From: an uncultured Acidimicrobiia bacterium
Lineage (GTDB): Bacteria > Actinomycetota > Acidimicrobiia > Acidimicrobiales > CAIXPF01
Direction of reading: 5' to 3'
Assembly (NCBI GenBank): GCA_903921205.1
Contig: CAIXPF010000143.1
Coordinates: 1 to 43,793, forward strand
DNA length: 43,793 nt
Part shown: one piece after another, positions 7,951-14,864 of the stretch
Layout: each line of letters starts with the position of its first letter
Numbering within the stretch: position 1 is the first letter of the stretch
Position numbers and translations under genes: made by a program
Notes under the pieces: model-generated
Databases searched by the model: none
The model's input: the letters and a program-made list of their open reading frames with translations, nothing else
What the model was told of the DNA's origin: nothing

Positions 7951-8220
7951 TCAGGCCTCCACTGCACGCAGCAGGGCCGGCGCACGCAGCCCATGACCCC
8001 GTGCTGTGGCGAGCTCGGCCAGCTCGTCATCGCCCAGCTGGCGGATCATCAGCACCTCGGCGGTGCGCACCGAGAACACCCGGCTGCTCCACGAGTCGAC
8101 CACGTTGCGACACTCATCATTGCGGAAGAACGTGGTCATCTGTCCCTCCTGCTGGTAGGCGTGGGCGTCGGAAACCTGCTCGACCGTGCGGTCCTTCAGG
8201 GTCACCTCGAAGCTCGGCAT
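7951..8220 (-). CDS. small conserved-looking protein, unknown function
   Basis: I do not recognise this 89-residue protein. It starts MPSFEVTLKDRTVEQV, has a middle segment VVDSWSSRVFSVRTAEVLMIRQ that looks like two beta strands, and ends with a helical Leu/Ala-rich tail. There is no signal peptide or membrane segment. ATG 8220 is chosen over GTG 8232 because a full AGGAGG (8231-8236 on the plus strand as its complement) lies about 11 bases upstream of the ATG and would overlap the GTG. It is one of the few genes here with a strong ribosome-binding site. Confidence 0.65.
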   Translation of the reverse strand: MPSFEVTLKDRTVEQVSDAHAYQQEGQMTTFFRNDECRNVVDSWSSRVFSVRTAEVLMIRQLGDDELAELATARGHGLRAPALLRAVEA

Positions 8221-8335
8221 GACTCGTCGCACCTCCTACGCCACCGCGGACTGCGGTCGACACTCCGACGGTACGACGATCCGGCTGTGGGCTACCAGAG
8301 GCCAAACCCTGTGTATTCACGGTGGATTGCCGGGT

Positions 8336-8344
8336 TTGTCCACA
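8336..8344 (+). promoter_or_regulatory. single DnaA-box-like site
   Basis: TTGTCCACA matches the actinobacterial DnaA box exactly. It sits in the 174-base gap between two divergent small genes. There is no cluster of further boxes and no AT-rich unwinding region, so this is not an origin. It could titrate DnaA, regulate a neighbour, or be chance. Confidence 0.35.
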
Positions 8345-8394
8345 GATCCGGGCCGGTCCGCACCCGCCACCGCACGGCGCGCGATGCTGGGACC

Positions 8395-8577
8395 GTGCTC
8401 ACGTTCACCTGCCCCCGCTGCCGTACCGACGCCAGCGACGAGTTCTACGGGCCGTGCTCCGACTGCCGTCAGGCGTTGCGGGCCGAGCAGGGCACCGACC
8501 CGGTCGGCACCGTCACCGAGGCGGCGTACGAGCCGAAGATGAACGTCACGCCCAACGCCGTCGCGCTCAAGGAGTGA
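8395..8577 (+). CDS. small zinc-ribbon protein, unknown function
   Basis: A 60-residue protein with two CxxC knuckles: CPRC at residues 6-9 and CSDC at 22-25, a likely structural zinc ribbon. The C-terminal half (VGTVTEAAYEPKMNVTPNAVALKE) is polar and has no known motif. GTG 8395 is selected because the first Cys pair follows it directly, and GATGCT lies 6 bases upstream. The longer open frame from 7993 is an artefact of high GC. It ends 7 bases before the convergent acyl-CoA synthetase gene. Function not known. Confidence 0.6.
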   Translation: MLTFTCPRCRTDASDEFYGPCSDCRQALRAEQGTDPVGTVTEAAYEPKMNVTPNAVALKE

Positions 8578-8584
8578 CCGCCGT

Positions 8585-10243
8585 TCAGGCCGGGGCCGAC
8601 GCCGCGATCTCCTTGGCCCAGCGGTAGTCGGCCTTGCCCGACGGGCTGCGCTTGACCGCGTCCACCCGGACCACGACCTTGGGCAGCTTGTAGCGGGCCA
8701 CGTGCCGGCCGGCGACCTCCACGAGGGACTCGTCGGTGACCGTCGTCGCAGCGTCGTCACGTAGCTGGAGCACGGCGACCACCTCGTTACCCCAGCGTTC
8801 GCTGGGACGACCCACCACGATGACGTCGATCACCGCCGGATGGGCCTTGAGTGCCTGTTCGACCTCCTCGGCGAAGATCTTCTCGCCACCGGAGTTGATG
8901 GTCACCGAATCCCGCCCGAGCAGCTCGAGGGAGCCGTCGGCGGCGTAGCGGGCCCGGTCACCGGCCACCGAGTAGCGCACGCCGTCGATCACCGGGAAGG
9001 TCCGGGCCGTCTTGGCCTCGTCCCCGAGGTACCCGCGGGGCACTGCACCGGCCTGGCCCAGCCACCCGGTGCGCTCGTCGCCGGGCGGGAGCACGGTGGT
9101 GAGCTCCTCGTCGAGCAGGCGCGCATGGGGACCGGGCTGGAAGGTGCCGGCCTGGTCCTGCTGGTCCTGCTTGACGTTGCGCACCGCTTGGCGGCCCGAC
9201 TCCGACGAGCCGAGGACGTCGACGATGGTCAGGCCCGGGATGCGCTCGAGCAGCGCCGCCTTGTTGGCGGGGGAGAGCACCGCCCCGCCGCTGAGCAGGA
9301 ACCGCAGGCTGGACAGGTCGTAGTCGGCCACGGCGAGCTGCTCGAGGAGCGGCCGGGCGAAGGCGTCTCCGACGATCTGCACCGCGGTGACCTTCTCACG
9401 GGCCACGACGGACCACAGATCGTCGGGCTCGAGCCGTGCCGGCTGGTCCTGGATGACCACCGTGCCTCCGCCCAGCCATGCCGACAGTGCGTTCCAGTGC
9501 GCTGCGCCGTGCATGAACGGCGCCGCCGGCAGGGCCCGTAGCGTCGAACGTGGGGCCGCCTCGGCCAGTTCCGCAGGGCTCTTGGCGACCCCGAGCGCGG
9601 CCTCGAGGAAGTCGCCCTGGCGCCACAGGACGCCCTTGGGCATCCCGGTGGTGCCGCCGGTGTACAAGATGTAGAGGTCGTCCGGGGTCCAACCGGCGAC
9701 CAGCTCGGCGGGCAGCTCCGGGGACGCCTCGGCCAGGGCGTCCTCGTACCACCTCGCCCCGGCCAGGAGCGGCAGGCCGGACTCGTCGGGGACCTGCAGG
9801 ATCATCGGTGACCCGGCCGGGTCGCCGGCCTCCGACAGCGTCGCCATGGCCTCGGCGAGGATCGGCGTGAAGGTGCTGTGGACCACCACGGCCTTCACCG
9901 AGGCGTCGCGCAGCACGTAGGCCAGTTCCTCCGCCACGTAGCGGTAGTTGATGTTGACCGGGCCGCAGCGGGCCTTGAACGATCCGATCATGGCCTCGAG
10001 GTACTCGTTGCCGTTGTGCAGGTACAGCGCCACGTGGTCGTGGGGAGACTCCCACCCGGCGCACGACGCAGGCTCGCGGCGCAGGCCCAGACCGGCACCG
10101 TGCAGCACCGAGGCCAAGCGCCGGGTGCGCTCGGTGAACTCCCGCCAGCTCCACACCCGGCCTCGCCAGACGAAGCAATCACGGTCGGGGACGGCGGCGG
10201 CCACTGCCTCCTGGGCAGCGGGCAGGGATACCTGGGTGCTCAC
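8585..10243 (-). CDS. acyl-CoA synthetase (AMP-forming)
   Basis: A 552-residue ANL-superfamily ligase that activates a fatty or other carboxylic acid to acyl-CoA through an acyl-adenylate. The P-loop YTGGTTGMPKG is at 194-204, the A8 hinge region GRDSVTINSGGEKIFAEEVE is in the C-terminal third, and the adenylation lysine is Lys537 in PSGKADYRW. It resembles actinobacterial FadD-type enzymes annotated for fatty acids or steroid side chains; the acid is not determinable. GTG 10243 is chosen from a -10 box 7 bases upstream; the longer frame adds a low-complexity, Arg/Ser/Thr-rich stretch that is not family-like. It follows the epimerase-like gene on the same strand. Confidence 0.9.
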   Translation of the reverse strand: MSTQVSLPAAQEAVAAAVPDRDCFVWRGRVWSWREFTERTRRLASVLHGAGLGLRREPASCAGWESPHDHVALYLHNGNEYLEAMIGSFKARCGPVNINYRYVAEELAYVLRDASVKAVVVHSTFTPILAEAMATLSEAGDPAGSPMILQVPDESGLPLLAGARWYEDALAEASPELPAELVAGWTPDDLYILYTGGTTGMPKGVLWRQGDFLEAALGVAKSPAELAEAAPRSTLRALPAAPFMHGAAHWNALSAWLGGGTVVIQDQPARLEPDDLWSVVAREKVTAVQIVGDAFARPLLEQLAVADYDLSSLRFLLSGGAVLSPANKAALLERIPGLTIVDVLGSSESGRQAVRNVKQDQQDQAGTFQPGPHARLLDEELTTVLPPGDERTGWLGQAGAVPRGYLGDEAKTARTFPVIDGVRYSVAGDRARYAADGSLELLGRDSVTINSGGEKIFAEEVEQALKAHPAVIDVIVVGRPSERWGNEVVAVLQLRDDAATTVTDESLVEVAGRHVARYKLPKVVVRVDAVKRSPSGKADYRWAKEIAASAPA

Positions 10244-10250
10244 CCGCAGG

Positions 10251-10256
10251 ACGGTA
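10251..10256 (-). promoter_or_regulatory. -10 box of leaderless acyl-CoA synthetase gene
   Basis: TACCGT on the minus strand, 7 bases before GTG 10243. Confidence 0.55.
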
Positions 10257-10292
10257 GCGGACGGGCCCGGCGCGACGCCCGAAGCGCCCGCC

Positions 10293-11390
10293 TCAGCTCT
10301 TGGCGGGCACCAGGCGCCAGTCGTCGGAACCGGGCGCGTAACGATCGCGGAAGTCGGGGTCGTAGGCCGCGGCGACCGGCCCGACACCGCCGAGCAGCGT
10401 GCGATACGCCTCGATGAGCCGGTCCTCGGCCTCGTAGTCGAACGGGTCCTGCAGGCGCATCTCGGTGACCGAGCCGCGTTCGACCGGATTGGCCGCCAGA
10501 TACCGGGCCGTACGTCGGATGGCCTCGGGTGCCGGAACGGGGTCGCGGTAGCCGAGGTCATGGCGGATCGCATCGACACCGGTGAACTTGTGCAGCGTGG
10601 TCTCGGCCGACAGGAACGGACGGGCCGGTGTCGCCAACTCGGCGGGGAGGTTGACGATCTCCATCTCGCAGTCGAGCGCCTCGGCGATCAGCTCGATGGT
10701 CTGCCGTGCGGTCAACGTGAGCTCGTCACCCACGTTGTAGGCCTTGCCGGCGGCGGCGTCGGGGTTGCCGGCAGCGAGCACAAGAGCATGCGAGACGTTG
10801 GGACCGTACCCGGCCGAGCGCAGGGTCAGACCACCGTCGGCGACCACGATCCGACGGCGACCGTCGAGGATCCGCCGCACGATCAGCCATTCACGCGGGT
10901 TGATCTGGCCCGGCCCGTAGATGAGCGGGTAGCGGAACAGCGTGCCGTTCGGATGGTGGGAGAAGAACGTGTCCTCGGTCTGCACGATCCGGGCGACCTT
11001 CACATTGGCGTCGTCCACCGCACGGTCGGCCGTCTCGCGCACCGGCACGAGCATGCCCGCCGGTCGGTTCTGCTGGGGCAGGGCGAAACCCCGATACACC
11101 GGAACGCCACCGACGGCCAGCATCCGTCCGCAGCGACCCTCGAAGAAGCGAGCGAGGTCACGGAGCCGCCCGTACATCGCATAGACCAGATCGAAGGTCC
11201 GCCCGCCGAGGGCCTCCTCGACGGCCTGCACGTCGAAGGGATTGGTGTGGATGTGCTCCACCGACGCCGGGATGGTGTCCACCTCGTGCGCGCCGGTGTG
11301 CAGGATCGTCACCGTGCACCCGGCCTCGATCAACCCGTTGACCAGATGGGGACCTGTTGGACCCGTTCCTCCGATGACCAGAACCTGCAT
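10293..11390 (-). CDS. NAD-dependent epimerase/dehydratase-like protein
   Basis: A 365-residue extended/atypical SDR. The N-terminal dinucleotide motif is MQVLVIGGTGPTGPHLV, with the glycines at residues 7-12. The usual Tyr-x-x-x-Lys pair is not obvious: the region around FRYPLIYGPGQ matches the substrate-side segment of epimerases, but no YxxxK is visible before it, so it may be an atypical SDR with an altered active site. A C-terminal region with YNVGDELTLTARQTIELIAEALD is typical of sugar-epimerase-like proteins. ATG 11390 has TACAGT 6 bases upstream. It lies between a TetR regulator and an acyl-CoA synthetase on one strand. Reaction unknown. Confidence 0.75.
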   Translation of the reverse strand: MQVLVIGGTGPTGPHLVNGLIEAGCTVTILHTGAHEVDTIPASVEHIHTNPFDVQAVEEALGGRTFDLVYAMYGRLRDLARFFEGRCGRMLAVGGVPVYRGFALPQQNRPAGMLVPVRETADRAVDDANVKVARIVQTEDTFFSHHPNGTLFRYPLIYGPGQINPREWLIVRRILDGRRRIVVADGGLTLRSAGYGPNVSHALVLAAGNPDAAAGKAYNVGDELTLTARQTIELIAEALDCEMEIVNLPAELATPARPFLSAETTLHKFTGVDAIRHDLGYRDPVPAPEAIRRTARYLAANPVERGSVTEMRLQDPFDYEAEDRLIEAYRTLLGGVGPVAAAYDPDFRDRYAPGSDDWRLVPAKS

Positions 11391-11396
11391 GGGCGC

Positions 11397-11402
11397 ACTG
11401 TA
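11397..11402 (-). promoter_or_regulatory. -10 box of leaderless epimerase-like gene
   Basis: TACAGT on the minus strand, 6 bases before ATG 11390, in the 42-base gap after the TetR gene. Confidence 0.5.
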
Positions 11403-11432
11403 GGACGGTGGGGGAGAGGCTGCCCGCTGCAC

Positions 11433-12035
11433 TCACCCCGCGAGGGTGCCGACCCGGCGGTCGAGCAGGCCGGAGAACCCGGTCCACACCTGCAGGTCGA
11501 GATGCTCGAGCATCGTCTCGGCCGAACTGCCCGAAGCATCGAGCCAATGCCGGGTCGTGCTCTCGAGCAGTCCGAGCAGCCCGGCGACGGCCAGCTCCGA
11601 CGAATCCGCATCGCCGAGGGTATGGGCGAGGCGCCGGACACGTTCCCGGCGGACGCGCTGCACCGCCGGGTGCTGCACCACGGCAGCATGCGCGAGCATC
11701 TGCCAGGTTCCGGTGCTGGTCTGGGCGAACTCCACGTACCTGCGGGCCAGGTCGCGCAGGCGTGCGGCAGGGGACTGCCCGGATTCCAGCACCTCGAGCA
11801 GCGCCCCGTCGAGGGACCCGAGTGCCTGCCGGTACACCTCGGCCAGCAAGTTCCCCTTGTCCCCGAAGTAGTTGTAGACCAACGCCCGGGACACGCCGGC
11901 CTCGTGGGCGATCTCCTCGAAGGTCACCGCAGAGGGATCCTGGCTCGAGAACACGCGATGCGCCGCAGCGAGAATCTCCTCGCGCCGCTGTTCGGGGGAG
12001 AGGCGCTGGCGACCGTCTCGTCCACGGGCGGACAT
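11433..12035 (-). CDS. TetR-family transcriptional regulator
   Basis: A 200-residue TetR regulator. The N-terminal helix-turn-helix spans about residues 39-58 (TFEEIAHEAGVSRALVYNYF), preceded by the usual REEILAAAHRVF helix. The C-terminal ligand domain is unlabelled and its ligand is unknown. ATG 12035 gives the normal N-terminal arm; the longer frame to 12221 adds Gly-rich sequence unlike the family. It is first in a minus-strand run with an epimerase-like gene and an acyl-CoA synthetase, so it may control lipid metabolism and itself. A candidate operator and -10 box lie about 150 bases upstream. Confidence 0.9.
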   Translation of the reverse strand: MSARGRDGRQRLSPEQRREEILAAAHRVFSSQDPSAVTFEEIAHEAGVSRALVYNYFGDKGNLLAEVYRQALGSLDGALLEVLESGQSPAARLRDLARRYVEFAQTSTGTWQMLAHAAVVQHPAVQRVRRERVRRLAHTLGDADSSELAVAGLLGLLESTTRHWLDASGSSAETMLEHLDLQVWTGFSGLLDRRVGTLAG

Positions 12036-12184
12036 GTCGGTTGCGATCACGGCAGTCGGCCGCGACCGCACATCCCTTCCTCCGCACACGCCATCGCCAC
12101 CGACGCCATCGCCACCCCGAATCGCCGCGCCGTCGCCGGGGCCCACCCCGACGTCCCCCGGCAGTTCGCCGGCCCAGGCTCGAA

Positions 12185-12200
12185 TGTGACGAACGCCACA
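12185..12200. promoter_or_regulatory. candidate TetR operator
   Basis: TGTGACGAACGCCACA is a 16-base quasi-palindrome: 12 of 16 positions are symmetric, with perfect TGTG/CACA ends. It lies just downstream of a minus-strand TATTGT (12200-12205), where a bound repressor would block the TetR gene. The size and symmetry suit TetR operators. No second copy was found near the epimerase or synthetase genes. Confidence 0.4.
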
Positions 12201-12205
12201 CAATA
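12200..12205 (-). promoter_or_regulatory. possible -10 box of the TetR gene
   Basis: TATTGT on the minus strand in the only AT-richer part of the gap. It would give a 5' leader of about 155 bases before ATG 12035. Confidence 0.3.
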
Positions 12206-12316
12206 TCTTCGTCCGCCCCACTTCGCAGCGTCAAGTGTCCACACCACCGGCAAGGGCCATCGCGCCGGCCACACGAGCCATCGCAACCCCGGGCCGGTCG
12301 GCCCGATGACGCCGGG

Positions 12317-12322
12317 TAGCGT
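12317..12322 (+). promoter_or_regulatory. -10 box of leaderless DUF5522 gene
   Basis: TAGCGT lies 7 bases before GTG 12330. Confidence 0.55.
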
Positions 12323-12329
12323 CGTCGGC

Positions 12330-12608
12330 GTGCCGGAAGCGACCCGACCCGACGCGTTGCACCGACCACACCCGCAACGCTTCGGCCCGCACCAGTTCGG
12401 ATACGAAGCCGCGCTGCGGGCCCATGATCGCGCCGTGGCGGTGTCCGAGGCCGGGTATCTCGATCCATCGTCGGGGCTGTTCGTGATGACCGCGGCGCAC
12501 CTGATCGCCCGCGGCTCGTGCTGCAACAGCGGCTGCCGGCACTGCCCCTACGTCGGGGCTACCAGCGCAGCGTCAGGTAACTCTGACGAGCCGCCAGAAC
12601 CCCGTTGA
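12330..12608 (+). CDS. DUF5522 cysteine-rich protein
   Basis: A 92-residue protein with the DUF5522 signature: YLDPSSGLFVMTAAHLIARG followed by the cysteine cluster CCNSGCRHCPY near residues 69-79. The four cysteines and the His probably bind a metal. The biochemical role of the family is not known. GTG 12330 has a -10 box 7 bases upstream, and the very long frame extending back to 9948 is not real. The last 50 bases overlap the 3' end of the convergent transglycosylase gene. Confidence 0.8.
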   Translation: MPEATRPDALHRPHPQRFGPHQFGYEAALRAHDRAVAVSEAGYLDPSSGLFVMTAAHLIARGSCCNSGCRHCPYVGATSAASGNSDEPPEPR

Positions 12609-13929
12609 CGTACTCATCGGAATGGTTGTAGCCGTACACCGCGGCACGGCGACCCTCATCGGTGCCTGTGTCGGCCCCGGCCCGACACAGGTGTTCGGCT
12701 GCGGCAAGCGCGGCGTCGTAGTAGTTGCGCGGATCGCGGTCGCCGTCCCCGTCCCCGTCGAGGCCGAAGATCTGCCACGACGACGGGATGAACTGCATCG
12801 GGCCCACCGCCCGGTCGTAGTGGGGGTCACCGTCGAGCAGCCCGCCGTCGGTGTCCGCCACGACCGCGAAGGGTGAGCCGGGAACCAGCGGTGGTCCGAG
12901 AATGTTCGGGACCTGACCGGCGGCGTCGACCCGCACCCCGCCGGAGGTACCGTGGCCCGACTCGAGCCGCGAGATCGCCGCCAGCAACTGCCAGTCGAGT
13001 CGGCATGCCGGACGATGCTCCGCCTCGTAGCGGACCGCACGGACGAAGGCGTCGAGGATCACCAACGGGAAGTCGGCCCCGACCACGGTCATGGTCCGGC
13101 GGGCCTCTGCCAGCTTCAGCTTGGCCGTCCGCAGCGGCTCCTGCAGCCGCGCCACCTCCGTCAGGGCCGTTCGCTGGGCATCGGCCTGGGCCAAGGTCTC
13201 GAGGTTGTTGCGCCGAGCCGCAGCGGCTCGCTCGGTGAGCTGCCGGTCCAACGAGCGCCGGTCCTGCTCGTGGGCAGCCGCCTCGGCGAGCGCCTCACCC
13301 CGGGCCGCCTGGGCCCGTCTCACCTCACGCAGGGCGAGATCGCGCCGACGCCCCTGTTCGGCAAACACCTCGCGGAGATAGCGGGCACCCTGAGCTGCCG
13401 GTGAGGTCTCGGGGTCACCGAGCAGCGACACGCCCTGCCCACCGACGATGAACGCCTGCGCAGCGAGCTCGTCGAGGACCGTCTGCACGGCGTCGTTGTC
13501 GGCCTGGGCGAGGCGTTGACGGACCCCGGCCTGTTCCGCTGCATCGAGCGCCTGGTAACGCGCCCGGGAGGCTGCCTCGCGCGCCGCGGTCAGCCTCGCG
13601 GTGTCGTCCTGGATGTCGCGCAACGCCAACGCCAGCCGGCCCTGTTCGGCTGCGGCCGCATCGGCGCCGGCCTGCGCGGCGTCGACCAGCCCCTGCGCCG
13701 CATCGAGCTCCTTGAGCACCGTGGTCAAACCGGTGGTCCGCACCGGCACCACGTTCAGCTCGGGCAGCACGGTGGAGGAGGGGTCGGTGACCTCGAGCCG
13801 GCTCTGCTGAGCACCGGCCGGCACGTTCCACGGCAGCACCACCAGCGTCGTCACCACGGCCACGGCGCGCCGGAGCGTGCGCTGCGAGCGGCTGCGCCGC
13901 TGACGGAGGTTGGGTAGGTTGACACGCAT
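12559..13929 (-). CDS. secreted lytic transglycosylase with coiled coil
   Basis: A 456-residue exported cell-wall enzyme. It starts with a basic region and a signal peptide (about residues 18-41, cleavage near AGAQQ). A long Ala/Glu/Arg-rich coiled coil covers roughly residues 65-280. The C-terminal transglycosylase domain has the catalytic Glu323 in AISRLESGHG, then AVGPMQFIPSSW, and an acidic loop DGDGDGDRD near 391-399 that could bind calcium. It most resembles the MltB/SLT-type actinobacterial domain, which cuts peptidoglycan to 1,6-anhydromuropeptides. The coiled coil may position it at the division or growth site, by analogy with NlpC-type RipA-like proteins. ATG 13929 gives the expected basic N terminus. 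Confidence 0.85.
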   Translation of the reverse strand: MRVNLPNLRQRRSRSQRTLRRAVAVVTTLVVLPWNVPAGAQQSRLEVTDPSSTVLPELNVVPVRTTGLTTVLKELDAAQGLVDAAQAGADAAAAEQGRLALALRDIQDDTARLTAAREAASRARYQALDAAEQAGVRQRLAQADNDAVQTVLDELAAQAFIVGGQGVSLLGDPETSPAAQGARYLREVFAEQGRRRDLALREVRRAQAARGEALAEAAAHEQDRRSLDRQLTERAAAARRNNLETLAQADAQRTALTEVARLQEPLRTAKLKLAEARRTMTVVGADFPLVILDAFVRAVRYEAEHRPACRLDWQLLAAISRLESGHGTSGGVRVDAAGQVPNILGPPLVPGSPFAVVADTDGGLLDGDPHYDRAVGPMQFIPSSWQIFGLDGDGDGDRDPRNYYDAALAAAEHLCRAGADTGTDEGRRAAVYGYNHSDEYVNGVLAARQSYLTLRW

Positions 13930-13991
13930 CGAAGCTCAGTGCGGGCACCGGTTCCTCCGGACCCGCTGTTCCCACCCCTATGGGCCAAGTC

Positions 13992-13997
13992 TACGGT
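13992..13997 (+). promoter_or_regulatory. -10 box upstream of crotonase gene
   Basis: TACGGT would start a transcript near 14004, about 40 bases before GTG 14044, which has GAGGAG (14031-14036) 7 bases upstream. This gene therefore has a leader and ribosome-binding site, unlike many neighbours. Confidence 0.35.
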
Positions 13998-14043
13998 CCG
14001 AGCCGCCCGTTTCAACGTGCGGCCCACGACGAGGAGCCAGGCA

Positions 14044-14853
14044 GTGACCAGCAACGATCGGGTGATCGTCACCATCGAGAACGGCGTGGCCGACGTCCGG
14101 CTGAACCGCCCGGAAAAGATGAACGCCCTCGACAGCGCCATGTTCAAGGCACTGGTGGACACCGGCGAGCGACTCAAGCACGACCCGTCGGTACGTGCCG
14201 TGGTGCTCTCGGGCGAGGGTCGGGCCTTCTGCGCCGGACTCGACTTCGGGTCCTTCCAGGCGATGGCCGGCGACGAGGGCATGGAGATCGGCGCCGAGCC
14301 GAAGGGGGACCGCATCACCAACCTGGGCCAGCAGGCGGCGTACGTGTGGGCCGAGATGCCCGCCCCGGTGATCGTGGCGGTGCAGGGCGTGGCTCTCGGC
14401 GGCGGCTGCCAGATCGCCCTCGGCGGCGATCTCCGCTACTGCACCCCCGACGCCCGCTTCTCGGTGTTGGAGATCCGCTGGGGGCTCGCCCCGGACATGA
14501 CCGGGACGCAACTGCTCCCGCGCCTCGTCGGCCTCGACGTGGCCAAGGAGCTCACCTTCACCGGCCGGATGGTCTCGGGTACCGAGGCGGTGGCCATCGG
14601 GCTGGCCACCCGGGTGTGCGAGGACCCACGGGCCGAGGCCTTGAAGACCGCCCACGAGATGGCCTCGTACAACCCCGAGGCGATCCAGGGTGCCAAGTCC
14701 CTGCTGAACCAGGCCGGGTTGATCTCCCTGGCGGAGGGGTTCGCCGGCGAGGAGCACCTCATCCGCCGTCTGATCGGCTCGCCCAACCAGGTCGAAGCGG
14801 TGAAGGCCTACTTCGAGAAGCGGCCGGCGGTCTACGACGACCCCCGCCGCTGA
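14044..14853 (+). CDS. crotonase-family enzyme, dienoyl-CoA isomerase-like
   Basis: A 269-residue crotonase. The oxyanion-hole segments are AFCAGLDF (61-68) and VALGGGCQIALGGD (116-129). The acidic residues are Glu143 in LEIRWGLAPDM and Asp151, eight residues apart, the same spacing as the Glu/Asp pair of delta3,5-delta2,4-dienoyl-CoA isomerases; the standard hydratase second Glu is replaced. It therefore may isomerise unsaturated acyl-CoAs rather than hydrate them. GTG 14044 has a good ribosome-binding site. It is followed after 11 bases by an FAD-linked oxidase gene, possibly in one operon. Generic annotation would be enoyl-CoA hydratase/isomerase. Confidence 0.85.
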   Translation: MTSNDRVIVTIENGVADVRLNRPEKMNALDSAMFKALVDTGERLKHDPSVRAVVLSGEGRAFCAGLDFGSFQAMAGDEGMEIGAEPKGDRITNLGQQAAYVWAEMPAPVIVAVQGVALGGGCQIALGGDLRYCTPDARFSVLEIRWGLAPDMTGTQLLPRLVGLDVAKELTFTGRMVSGTEAVAIGLATRVCEDPRAEALKTAHEMASYNPEAIQGAKSLLNQAGLISLAEGFAGEEHLIRRLIGSPNQVEAVKAYFEKRPAVYDDPRR

Positions 14854-14864
14854 GGGCTGACCCC

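Larger units (their letters stand above)
12036..12329. other. intergenic region between divergent TetR and DUF5522 genes
   Basis: This 294-base gap has no convincing gene. It holds a 15-base direct repeat (two copies of ACGCCATCGCCACC at 12088-12101 and 12103-12116), a quasi-palindrome at 12185-12200, a minus-strand -10-like TATTGT at 12200-12205, and the -10 box of the DUF5522 gene near its right end. Confidence 0.6.

Noticed and set aside
8221-8394. replication origin
   Set aside because: Only one DnaA box, no AT-rich unwinding element and no dnaA/dnaN neighbours.
9948-12608. 886-residue open frame on the + strand
   Set aside because: It lies antisense to the acyl-CoA synthetase, epimerase-like and TetR genes, which have clear family motifs. 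Only its last 92 codons (DUF5522) are real.
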